NCBI GenBank assembly: GCA_034111045.1
Contig: JAWUYA010000001.1
Location: 1-64,000, forward strand
DNA: 64,000 nt
From: JALJPB01 sp034111045
GTDB lineage: Bacteria > Pseudomonadota > Gammaproteobacteria > Enterobacterales > Alteromonadaceae
Reading direction: 5' to 3'
Positions 7,403 through 16,034 of this stretch are shown here, piece after piece. How positions within the stretch are numbered: the stretch's first letter is position 1; the number at the start of each line of letters is the position of its first letter. A program made the translations under genes and the position numbers. The notes below the pieces were generated by a model. It saw only the letters and a program-made list of their open reading frames with translations. It was not told the origin of the DNA and searched no databases.

Positions 7403-9220
7403 TTAAACTAAGTCTTCAACCATATCAAACTGCAATTGGCACAATCGCTGATAGAGTTTTGAACTTGTCAGTAACGACTTGTGATTACCCACATCAACCA
7501 CCCTACCTTGCTCCATCACAACAATTATATCAGCGTGTACCACTGTAGCTAATCGATGCGCAATAATAATAGTCGTTCTATTAACCATCAATTCTTTTAG
7601 TGCGGCTTGTACATGATGCTCACTTTGAGCATCAAGCGCACTAGTGGCTTCATCGAGTAGTAAAATCTCAGGGTCTTTGAGTATCGCTCTAGCAAGGGCA
7701 ATACGCTGCTTTTGTCCACCAGACAATCTAACGCCCTGCTCGCCCAAAAAGCTTTTATAACCCCCAGGTAATTGTTCGATAAATTCATGGGCATGTGCTC
7801 TTTTGGCAGCATTAATGACCGCATCATCACTAGCATTAGGATTACCGTAACGTATGTTATGCCAAACATCGCTACTAAAAAGAATAGGGTGTTGAGGTAC
7901 CATGCCCATTAATTGCCTTAAACTTTTTAAATTTAAGGCTTTTATATCAATACCATGACAGTTTATTTGGCCTTGTTGGGGATCATAAAAACGTTGTAAT
8001 AATTCAAATAATGTTGTTTTCCCCGCACCCGACGGCCCCACTAATGCAACAACTTTACCGGCAGGAATGGTTAAGTTAATATTTTTTAATGCGGCACTAT
8101 CTGGTCGTGAAGGATAGTAAAAATCAACATTGTTAAATGTCAGTATCGCTGTTGATGGTTGTTCTGGGAATGGTAAAACGGTATCCGGTGTGTTGATATC
8201 ACTTTGTACTTCTAACAATGCTAATAATCGAGTTGCCGAGCCCGCCGCACGTTGCAGCTCACCATAAACTTCGGCAACGGTAGCGACACTCATAGCGACC
8301 ATAATGGCGTAAAAAACAAAAGCACCTAATTCACCACCACTCATCCTGCCATTGAGTACATCCATGCCACCCACCCATAACATTATGGAAATAGCACCAA
8401 AGGTTAAAAATATAACGGCAGCAATTAACAATGACCGTTGTTTTATTCTACGTTTTGCCACGGCAAAGGCTTTTTCAACTTCTTCACCAAAAGCCGATTG
8501 TTCTCGCTGTTCATGAGTATAACTTTGCACCACTTTAATATTTTGAATAATTTCGCCAGCATAAGTGCCAATATCGGCAATAGCCTCTTGCGAACTTGCA
8601 GCTAAACTTCTCACTTTTTTGCCATAAACCATCATAGGCACCAAAATAAGCGGTACGCAAACAACCACAAAAAGTGTTAATTTTAAGTTAGTCACTAGCA
8701 GCATAACTGTGCCGCCAAGCAACATTAGCATGCTGCGAAGCGCCATTGAAAAAGAAGAGCCTATAATAGATTGTAATAATGCCGTATCTGTAGTTAACCT
8801 TGACATTAATTCACCACTTCGATTTTCTTCAAAGTAGCTTGGATGAAGCGTAACAATTTGGTTAAAAACCGCCCGTCTAATATCGGCACTAACCCTTTCA
8901 CCCAGCCATGACATTAAATAAAAACGGCTAAAAGTGCCAATAGCTAACAAAAACACCAGCGCTATTAAAGCCATAATAGCAGACGTTAGTTGCTGCTCAG
9001 AGCCTGCGATAAAACCATTATCAATAACAAATTTAACCCCTTGTCCCAAAGACAAGTTAACACCCGCTGTTATCAACAAGGCAACTAATGCCAGTGCCAC
9101 CATTAATTTATAAGGTTTAATAAAAGCAAAAATAGGTAATAAGCTTTTAAACGCTTGCTTTTCTTTAATAGTATCCGCCGGTTTTGCAGTATGTATTGCT
9201 GCTTTAGTTTGATCTTCCAC
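7403..9220 (-). CDS. ABC exporter half-transporter (permease-ATPase fusion, MsbA/LmrA type)
   Basis: The protein has 605 aa. An ABC1 transmembrane domain with six helices covers about residues 30-320, including the coupling stretch HPSYFEENRSGELMSRLTTD. A nucleotide-binding domain fills 355-600: Walker A GPSGAGKTT (395), signature RLSGGQKQR (about 499), Walker B EILLLDEATSALD (about 519) and the His switch IIAHRL. It should work as a homodimer in the inner membrane and export a lipid, drug or peptide; the substrate cannot be told. It is a single gene divergent from the FKBP gene. It is not the essential msbA by context, since lpxK is not next to it. Confidence 0.9.
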   Translation of the reverse strand: MEDQTKAAIHTAKPADTIKEKQAFKSLLPIFAFIKPYKLMVALALVALLITAGVNLSLGQGVKFVIDNGFIAGSEQQLTSAIMALIALVFLLAIGTFSRFYLMSWLGERVSADIRRAVFNQIVTLHPSYFEENRSGELMSRLTTDTALLQSIIGSSFSMALRSMLMLLGGTVMLLVTNLKLTLFVVVCVPLILVPMMVYGKKVRSLAASSQEAIADIGTYAGEIIQNIKVVQSYTHEQREQSAFGEEVEKAFAVAKRRIKQRSLLIAAVIFLTFGAISIMLWVGGMDVLNGRMSGGELGAFVFYAIMVAMSVATVAEVYGELQRAAGSATRLLALLEVQSDINTPDTVLPFPEQPSTAILTFNNVDFYYPSRPDSAALKNINLTIPAGKVVALVGPSGAGKTTLFELLQRFYDPQQGQINCHGIDIKALNLKSLRQLMGMVPQHPILFSSDVWHNIRYGNPNASDDAVINAAKRAHAHEFIEQLPGGYKSFLGEQGVRLSGGQKQRIALARAILKDPEILLLDEATSALDAQSEHHVQAALKELMVNRTTIIIAHRLATVVHADIIVVMEQGRVVDVGNHKSLLTSSKLYQRLCQLQFDMVEDLV

Positions 9221-9330
9221 ATTAAACTCTATTTTCTTTCGATTAAATAAATATGGTTACAAACATTTCAAATTCAAGGTTGGCATATAGGATAGCTATG
9301 ATAGGATGACAGAAATTCTTGAAGGAAAAT

Positions 9331-9804
9331 ATGATGAAAACTATACTTGCGCTAATCGTCGCCGCTGGCATTATTTATTACCTGGTATCTAATGCTAATA
9401 ATGAAAAAAACGCGGAACAAAACATTGCCCTAGGTACGGCATTTTTAGCAGAAAACAAATCAAAAGAAGGCGTAAAAACTACAACGTCAGGTTTACAATA
9501 TTTAGTATTAACCCCATCCGATAAAGCACAACATCCAAAGACAAGTGATAAGGTAACAGTGCATTATCATGGCACTTTAATTGATGGCACTATATTTGAT
9601 AGTTCTGTTGATCGTGGTGAGCCAATTTCTTTTCGATTAAATCAAGTGATTAAAGGTTGGACCGAAGGCTTACCATTAATGGTAATAGGGGAAAAAACTC
9701 GGTTTTTCATCCCTAGTGAACTTGGCTATGGCAACCGTAACACAGGTAAAATTGAAGGCGGTTCAGTACTGATTTTTGATGTTGAATTAATCGCCATTCA
9801 CTAA
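9331..9804 (+). CDS. membrane-anchored FKBP-type peptidyl-prolyl isomerase
   Basis: ATG at 9331 (or 9334) follows GAAGG; an upstream TTG at 9319 is less likely. The N-terminal segment MMKTILALIVAAGIIYYLVS is a membrane anchor or uncleaved signal. A short linker (AFLAENKSKEGVKTTTSGLQY) resembles the region before the catalytic domain of FkpA/FklB. The FKBP domain has VTVHYHGTLIDGTIFDSS, IKGWTEGL and FIPSELGYG, which supply the usual active-site aromatics and Asp. It would catalyse prolyl isomerisation in the periplasm. About 157 aa, without the long N-terminal dimerisation domain of FkpA. Confidence 0.88.
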   Translation: MMKTILALIVAAGIIYYLVSNANNEKNAEQNIALGTAFLAENKSKEGVKTTTSGLQYLVLTPSDKAQHPKTSDKVTVHYHGTLIDGTIFDSSVDRGEPISFRLNQVIKGWTEGLPLMVIGEKTRFFIPSELGYGNRNTGKIEGGSVLIFDVELIAIH

Positions 9805-9825
9805 TTAAACATCAATAAATGAGAA

Positions 9826-9849
9826 TGGGTTACCTAAAAATGTAACCCA
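9826..9849. terminator. hairpin between convergent genes
   Basis: TGGGTTAC (9826-9833) pairs with GTAACCCA (9842-9849) around an 8-base loop. It sits between the stop of the FKBP gene and the stop of the large GGDEF-EAL gene. A U-run is missing, so termination strength is doubtful. Confidence 0.45.
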
Positions 9850-9864
9850 CCATTACACTATCAT

Positions 9865-12800
9865 TTAGCCATCGCTTGGCAAACTAACTAACAACCCATT
9901 CATTTTATTTTTAAACTCAACACTCATAATTTTATCTATTTGTTCTGGCTTAGCAAAAAAGTAACCTTGGATAACATCGCAGCCTAAACTACGGATATAA
10001 TTGAGTTGCTCTTGAGTTTCAATACCTTCAGCAATGCAGGTGAGGTTTAAGTTATTCGCTAGTGAAACTATCGATTTAATTATCGGTTTGTTCATCGGAT
10101 TAGACTCTAGGTTTTGAAAAAAACTCTGATCTATTTTAATCACATCTATCGGAAATATACTTAAATAGGTTAAAGAGGAATACCCCGTACCAAAGTCATC
10201 AAGTAACAGTTTAAAACCTAAAGACTTGAGCTCTTCAAGACGAAATAAGGCAATAGTTTTATCGGTTAATAAAGTGCCTTCGGTAATTTCTAATCGTAAA
10301 GCATTTGACGTTAAATTATGTTTAAGCAGTAATCTTTCTAGTGTGGCAGCTAGCCCTTCTTGAAGTATGTGAATAGCCGATAAATTAACTGAGATGTAGG
10401 TGCCTTCAAATACTGTTTGCCAATGGCAGTAATCAGTTAATGCTCGGTCGATAGCACGTTCAGTAATTTGATTAATAATACCTACATCTTCAGCAATAGG
10501 GATAAAAGTGGCTGGTGATATCATGCTTTTATTGTGGGGCCAACGCAGTAGTAACTCAAAGCCGACTAATCGCTGCTCAGCACAATCAATGATTGGCTGA
10601 TAGCAATTAACTAGATCATCATTGCTAAAGGCTAATTGTAACTCGCCTTCTAAAGCGATGCGCTTTTGCACTTTTACATTAATGGCTTTAGTAAAAAATT
10701 CAAAACGAGAACGTCCAGTTTGTTTGGCATGAATCATGGCTAAATCGGCTTTTTGAATAAGCTGAGCTGAGTCTTGTGCATCATCAGGGTAAATAGCAAT
10801 ACCTATACTTGCTGAAACATTAACATGAGTACCCATAAGTTTAAGAGGTAATGAAAGGCGCTCGATGATGCGCTGAGCTAACTTGTTCAAATGTTCAATG
10901 CTATCAAAGCTATTAATGAGGATCATAAACTCATCACCACTTTGACGAGCAACTACATCTCTAATTTTAACATTTTCATTTAATGTTTGCGCGACATAAC
11001 GTAATAAATCATCTCCAACAGCATGACCAAGAGAGTCATTAACTTGTTTAAATTTATCAAGATCAATAAAAAACAAGGCTGATTTATTTTTAGTGATATG
11101 GTGCTCTTCGATCGTCTGTTCTATCTTTTCCAGTATCATTTTTCGATTGGGTAAGTTAGTTAAATAATCATAATGAGCCATGTGCCTTAACTTTTCTTCC
11201 GCTTTTTTTTGTACCGTAATGTCCGCAATAACAATCACATAATGACTGATTTTTTTGTCTACTTTGATAATAGGATTAATTTTAATCAGCACAGCATGGT
11301 TAGCTTGAAGTTGCGTTTTAATTAGCTCTTCACCTTGCCAACTTTCACCGGGTTCAATTTGATCAATTATCTTTTTAAATTTTCGAAACTTTTGCTCGCC
11401 CAGTGAACTTTCCACTTCTTTGGCACTGGGTATTCTACCCGATTTTTTTGTTGAGAAAGCCTTTAAAAACGTGTCGTTTGCCGATAGGGGGATTAATTTA
11501 GCGTCAACAATAAGTACCCAATCATTAATTTGACTAAAGGCTTCTCCAAATAAAGTGACTTTAGTTTCATCCGCTTTTGGCTGGGTAATATTGGTATAAA
11601 TACCATAAATCAGTAAGGGTTTACCTTGCTCATCAACACTAACAATTCGCCCAATATCCTGATACCACAACCATTGCCCATTTTTTGCTAACATTTGATA
11701 GGAAGCATCCCAAGTAGCCCTTGTTCCAGCGACAAAACCTTCCCACTCTTGTTGGAGGCGAAGTAAGTCATCGTAATGAATTTTTCCAAGGTGCTCACTT
11801 ATAGAATGAGGTAAGGTTAACTGGTGATAACCTAATCCTTCTGTTAACCGTTTATCATAAAACTTATCATCATTAACGTGATAGTCCCACACCCCACAAT
11901 TGTTGATTTGTAATGCGAGTAACATACGCCGCTCACTTTCTTTAGTTTTGAGGTGAGCAAGATTGAGAGTACGGCGTCTGTTATTTGAGTTTATGATGTA
12001 AAGGCTGGCAATGAGGATAAAACAAATAAAATAAAATATTTTAGCAACAAACGACAACCAAGGTGCTGGCAAAGAATTAATATCTATTAACAGGGCAGCT
12101 GATTTTTTTCCCGACAGGGGATCAATTGCTGTTATCTTTAAGTGGTAGTTTCCTGAAGAGAGTTTTGGCAGTAACAGCTCATTTTTATAGTAGTGATGAA
12201 AATTAAATGAGTCTGGGCCGCTGAGTTCAATATCATAGTGGGTTTTACTTTGTCGAACAAAAGACAGGGTTGAATAGTTTACAATTAAACCGTACTCATC
12301 ATAAGCTAGATCGATTTTCTGTGGAGACAATGATGTAAACACCTTACTGTCGTTTGATAACAAGGCTAAGTCCGTTAAGGTAACTTTATAGTTTTTTGTG
12401 CCTTGCTCATCACTTTTATTGGAGAAAAACGCTTGGGGATCAAAAAAAGAAAGGCCTCTTGTCGAGCCATAGACCAATCGATTATCATTCAATTGGGTGA
12501 AGGCACCACCGTTATATTGATTCGCTAACAAACCATTATCCGCATCAAACTGTTCAAGGTGAAGGCTAGTTAACTCTAATCGAAATATTCCCAATCGAGA
12601 ACTAAACCACAGGTTGTTAAATGCATCTAATTGCAAACCATAAATGCTAGCTGAAGGTAAAATGTTTGATGTTTCAAAACGATACTTTTCTTTAAACGAT
12701 GTCAGGTCTAAACCAATTAAGCCTTCACCTGACATAGATAACCAAAGGGTATTATTTTTATCAACAACCCAATTATCAACATAATCATAAGATTGTGCTT

Positions 12801-14451
12801 GATGATTTTTCACCTTATAAATCAGTTGATGCGCTTTAGTTTCAATATTAAATTGATGGAGGTGACCGGAAGAAACAAGTAATAATTGATTGTCATTCCC
12901 AGAAATACTCGGCAAAAAGCCGAGGCTAAATTCAGGGGGGCTTATTTGATTAAGCCATTTTAAAGGCTCAACCTCCCCCGTTACTGAATTATAAAGATAA
13001 TAACTTGCAGAAGTAACAAATAAAATTTTAGTTTTATCCATTATATAGTAACCAAATGGCCGCTGGTTGTTGAGAATATCAAGCATTGCACGGCTATAAT
13101 TGGGAGCCGAAACCGTTAATGTTATTTTATCAAAAATGTGTAATCCATCATCATTTTCTAGCCAAAGTTTACTGTCATCATTGTCATAAGGAGATATATT
13201 GCTGATTACCTCGGCACCCGTCACTTTTTTACTTCCATCACTCATTAAAAAGGACTGATTTATTGCTTTTTTTAGATCAAGTCTATTTAGGCCATTATCT
13301 GTTCCCACCCACAGTATTTCATTACTGTCTTGATAAACCGATAACACATTATCATGACTTAGTGTTGGTATGGTTGATGCGCTGACATGGTTGAAACGTA
13401 ATGTCTTTGGTGACCAAATCATAACCCCTTGAGATTTTGATGAAAGCCATAAATTACCGCTATTATCTTCAAATAAATCTAATATGCTATCGTCAGTGAT
13501 CTGATAACGGGAATCACTAAACTTTAGTAGTTGAGTTAAAGTTAAGGTATCTCTATTTAAGCTAAACAATCCTTTATCACTAGCAATGACATAATTATTT
13601 TGATGGAGCACAGCATCCCAAATATTTAAATGGGGGACAATTAATTTAACACTCACTTGTTTAATAGACTGTTGATCGGTATTTTGCAGCTGGAATAACC
13701 CTTCAACGGTGCCCATTAATAAACCCATTTTGTCATCTTTTATTAAAAACTTGGTATTATTGCTGGCTTCACTGTGCTTTATACTCGTTGCTTGATGGGG
13801 AATAAATAAATTTTCTTTGGTTATGGTGTTTAATCGGTATAACCCATTAGCAGTTGCACAGAATAACCAATCATCTTCTTTATAAAGTGCCCTCACAAAA
13901 TTATCTTTACGGTCTAAACTCAAATAATGTAATAATTTTCCATTTTGAGTATTTAGAGAATAAACTTGGTTAGAGATCGCTAACCATAAAAGATCTGACT
14001 CGCCTTGCGCTATCGAAACGACTTCAGAGATAACTGATTTATCCGCCGTTAAACGCCCATCAAAAATGTGTTCAATAACGAGTGTGCTGGTATCAATTTT
14101 GAAAAGCCCTGAAGACAAGGTACTCACCCATAAATTATGCTGCCTATCAATAAACAACGTGGTGATTGTTTCTGTTGAAAAGACACCATTAGGGCCATCA
14201 ATAAATTTAACTTGATAACCGTCATAGCGGTTTAAGCCCATATCTGTTGCTATCCAAATAAATCCTTGAGCATCTTGTAGCGTTTTATTGACTTTGCTTT
14301 GCGATAAACCCTCGTTTGGAGAGAGTCTTTTTAGGAAGTGGCTAGCATTACTGCTCAATATTTGAGCTGATGTTGTTTGTAACAAAAAACAGTTCATCAT
14401 TAAAAAATTAATTAAAAATACAATAGCGATTGAAATTGTGTTTTTATGCAC
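9865..14451 (-). CDS. two-component-propeller PAS-GGDEF-EAL sensor, cyclic-di-GMP turnover
   Basis: The protein has 1528 aa. An N-terminal signal or membrane segment (about 8-29) precedes a long Reg_prop beta-propeller region with repeats such as FIWIATDMGLNRYDG, NLWVSTLSSGLF, LWVGTDNGLNRLD and NLWLSSKSQGV. A Y_Y_Y-type domain comes next, then a transmembrane helix (about 797-820), a PAS_3 domain (NNCGVWDYHV), a second PAS, a GGDEF domain with SGDEF at 1171-1175 and an EAL domain. EAL has ELLLRW (1299), VNLS, EITEG, DDFGTGYSS, KID, AEGIE and QGYFF, so the phosphodiesterase residues are present. SGDEF variants can be active cyclases. Periplasmic ligand sensing is inferred; the gene is alone. 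Confidence 0.92.
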   Translation of the reverse strand: MHKNTISIAIVFLINFLMMNCFLLQTTSAQILSSNASHFLKRLSPNEGLSQSKVNKTLQDAQGFIWIATDMGLNRYDGYQVKFIDGPNGVFSTETITTLFIDRQHNLWVSTLSSGLFKIDTSTLVIEHIFDGRLTADKSVISEVVSIAQGESDLLWLAISNQVYSLNTQNGKLLHYLSLDRKDNFVRALYKEDDWLFCATANGLYRLNTITKENLFIPHQATSIKHSEASNNTKFLIKDDKMGLLMGTVEGLFQLQNTDQQSIKQVSVKLIVPHLNIWDAVLHQNNYVIASDKGLFSLNRDTLTLTQLLKFSDSRYQITDDSILDLFEDNSGNLWLSSKSQGVMIWSPKTLRFNHVSASTIPTLSHDNVLSVYQDSNEILWVGTDNGLNRLDLKKAINQSFLMSDGSKKVTGAEVISNISPYDNDDSKLWLENDDGLHIFDKITLTVSAPNYSRAMLDILNNQRPFGYYIMDKTKILFVTSASYYLYNSVTGEVEPLKWLNQISPPEFSLGFLPSISGNDNQLLLVSSGHLHQFNIETKAHQLIYKVKNHQAQSYDYVDNWVVDKNNTLWLSMSGEGLIGLDLTSFKEKYRFETSNILPSASIYGLQLDAFNNLWFSSRLGIFRLELTSLHLEQFDADNGLLANQYNGGAFTQLNDNRLVYGSTRGLSFFDPQAFFSNKSDEQGTKNYKVTLTDLALLSNDSKVFTSLSPQKIDLAYDEYGLIVNYSTLSFVRQSKTHYDIELSGPDSFNFHHYYKNELLLPKLSSGNYHLKITAIDPLSGKKSAALLIDINSLPAPWLSFVAKIFYFICFILIASLYIINSNNRRRTLNLAHLKTKESERRMLLALQINNCGVWDYHVNDDKFYDKRLTEGLGYHQLTLPHSISEHLGKIHYDDLLRLQQEWEGFVAGTRATWDASYQMLAKNGQWLWYQDIGRIVSVDEQGKPLLIYGIYTNITQPKADETKVTLFGEAFSQINDWVLIVDAKLIPLSANDTFLKAFSTKKSGRIPSAKEVESSLGEQKFRKFKKIIDQIEPGESWQGEELIKTQLQANHAVLIKINPIIKVDKKISHYVIVIADITVQKKAEEKLRHMAHYDYLTNLPNRKMILEKIEQTIEEHHITKNKSALFFIDLDKFKQVNDSLGHAVGDDLLRYVAQTLNENVKIRDVVARQSGDEFMILINSFDSIEHLNKLAQRIIERLSLPLKLMGTHVNVSASIGIAIYPDDAQDSAQLIQKADLAMIHAKQTGRSRFEFFTKAINVKVQKRIALEGELQLAFSNDDLVNCYQPIIDCAEQRLVGFELLLRWPHNKSMISPATFIPIAEDVGIINQITERAIDRALTDYCHWQTVFEGTYISVNLSAIHILQEGLAATLERLLLKHNLTSNALRLEITEGTLLTDKTIALFRLEELKSLGFKLLLDDFGTGYSSLTYLSIFPIDVIKIDQSFFQNLESNPMNKPIIKSIVSLANNLNLTCIAEGIETQEQLNYIRSLGCDVIQGYFFAKPEQIDKIMSVEFKNKMNGLLVSLPSDG

Positions 14452-14861
14452 AGAAAATCCGAATTAAAAGCAACTGGCATTACCAGTAAGAATAATACTT
14501 AATGTTATCTTACCTGTACTGGCTTAATATCACTAGAATAAAAATAAATCATTCCATAACGGCCTCAAATCATAATAACAACTTACTGATAATGTTATTA
14601 TTGTTACCTGTTATTTTATCAATATAGTAGTATGCAAAGTCGGAACAATAGCATATAAAAAACAACTGTTTGATCAAAGTAAAAATACTTCTCTATAAAT
14701 TTATAAGTGCTATAAAATAATCATTTTAACGCGCTTAATATTTTTTCGGAGGCCTAGGTCATAAAATCAAGCCGTTAAGTTCAGCAACATCGGTAGTTGT
14801 TAATTGCTTATTTTTATTATTGCTGATGCTCTACGAATGACTCAATCACCCAATAAATCAG
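14452..14861. other. intergenic gap upstream of the GGDEF-EAL gene
   Basis: No gene is seen. A 9-bp inverted repeat, ATAATAACA (14572-14580) and TGTTATTAT (14593-14601), could be an operator or just AT-rich sequence. The region must contain the promoter of the large sensor gene and the 3' end of the hydrolase transcript. Confidence 0.4.
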
Positions 14862-15731
14862 CTAACTTTTACAATTAGTATTTAAAAAATCAATCGTGGT
14901 ATTGGTTAACTCTTGCCGTGTTGAGCTGAAACTATGATCATCATCGAGTAACTTATAAATAATTTTACTCTCTTTTGTTGCCTGTAATGCAGTTAACAGT
15001 GGTGCAATATGTAACTCATGGGGTATAACCCGAGTATTAGCGCCAACCAGCATAACTGAACGGCCATTAATTTTTTTTGCTCGCCTGATTAAATCTAACT
15101 CACTAGCATATTTTTTGGTTTCCTGTTTTGCCTTATCACCAGACCACCCTTTCAACATGAATAAAGTATCGCCGTAATGTTCCCAGGGAATTGCCGTATT
15201 AGGGTCATTGACAAAACCTACACCATTTGCGCCCAAATTGGCTCCATCCCAGGCAACCGAACATTTAACTAAGGGGTTATCAAGAATACCAGCAATGGCC
15301 ATATGCCCACCCATGCTGTGTCCCACCGTCGAAATTAAATGTCGGTCAATCCGTAATTTTTCCGAATTATCATGATCACTTAAATACTGTAAAACAACTT
15401 GAACATCTTGCTCTGCATTACGGAAGGAAAACTCGCCTTCACTGCCCCAAGCTCCGCGGTAATGAAAAAACACCACGTTCCAGCCTCTTTGACGTAATAC
15501 TTGTGCTACGTCTAAGTTTTTTTCATTGCCAGGATAACCATGTAGCAGTAACACGGTTGGGTGTGGCCCTTGTCCTTCTGCTATATAAACAAAGCCTGAC
15601 ATACGTTTGTTATATGAGTTAAATGTTAGTTCTGTAGTGCTTGGGAGATACTCTTCTTTAGATTTGGCCTCAACTAAGCAAGATAAAATCAAAAATATGA
15701 GCACTGGCAAGCGTTTGATATAATGTTTCAT
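14862..15731 (-). CDS. secreted alpha/beta hydrolase (prolyl-oligopeptidase-like serine hydrolase)
   Basis: The start is placed at ATG 15731 (289 aa), because it gives a clean signal peptide MKHYIKRLPVLIFLILSCL and has GGAAAA before it; an ATG 12 bases earlier is possible. Motifs are the oxyanion strand VLLLHGYPGNEKN, FHYRGAWGSEGEF, the nucleophile elbow GHSMGG with Ser139, and DDDHSFS with His266. The likely acid is in the VMLVGANTRVIPHELH region, although the usual Asp is not obvious there. It is probably a periplasmic esterase or peptidase; the substrate is unknown. Monocistronic. Confidence 0.85.
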   Translation of the reverse strand: MKHYIKRLPVLIFLILSCLVEAKSKEEYLPSTTELTFNSYNKRMSGFVYIAEGQGPHPTVLLLHGYPGNEKNLDVAQVLRQRGWNVVFFHYRGAWGSEGEFSFRNAEQDVQVVLQYLSDHDNSEKLRIDRHLISTVGHSMGGHMAIAGILDNPLVKCSVAWDGANLGANGVGFVNDPNTAIPWEHYGDTLFMLKGWSGDKAKQETKKYASELDLIRRAKKINGRSVMLVGANTRVIPHELHIAPLLTALQATKESKIIYKLLDDDHSFSSTRQELTNTTIDFLNTNCKS

Positions 15732-16034
15732 TTGGTTTTCCATGGCTTATTGTCTGGCCACCTAAACCTTAGTACGCTTATATTGGTGACGTCATTTGCG
15801 CATAAATATAACTTAGGTGTCGAATCAATGGAAGGGTGTTCAATTTAGCACTCGATAGTTCAGTCATTATTTCAATATATTATGAGAAAATACAGGTCAA
15901 ACGTTGACGAATTAATAGCCACTGATAATATTAGTCAAGCAAGTTATAAAAACGAGATTAACACTATTGGTTTTGCATAATCTTGGCATTTGCTTTATAA
16001 CTAAATTTAGACGCTTACTAGATGCCATTAATTG

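Noticed and set aside
7273..7548. Plus-strand open frame of 91 codons after the ice-binding-like gene
   Set aside because: It begins with TTG, lacks a ribosome site and overlaps the end of the ABC exporter gene antisense; no protein features.
9319..9330. TTG start for the FKBP gene
   Set aside because: GAAGG lies within this extension at proper distance from ATG 9331/9334.
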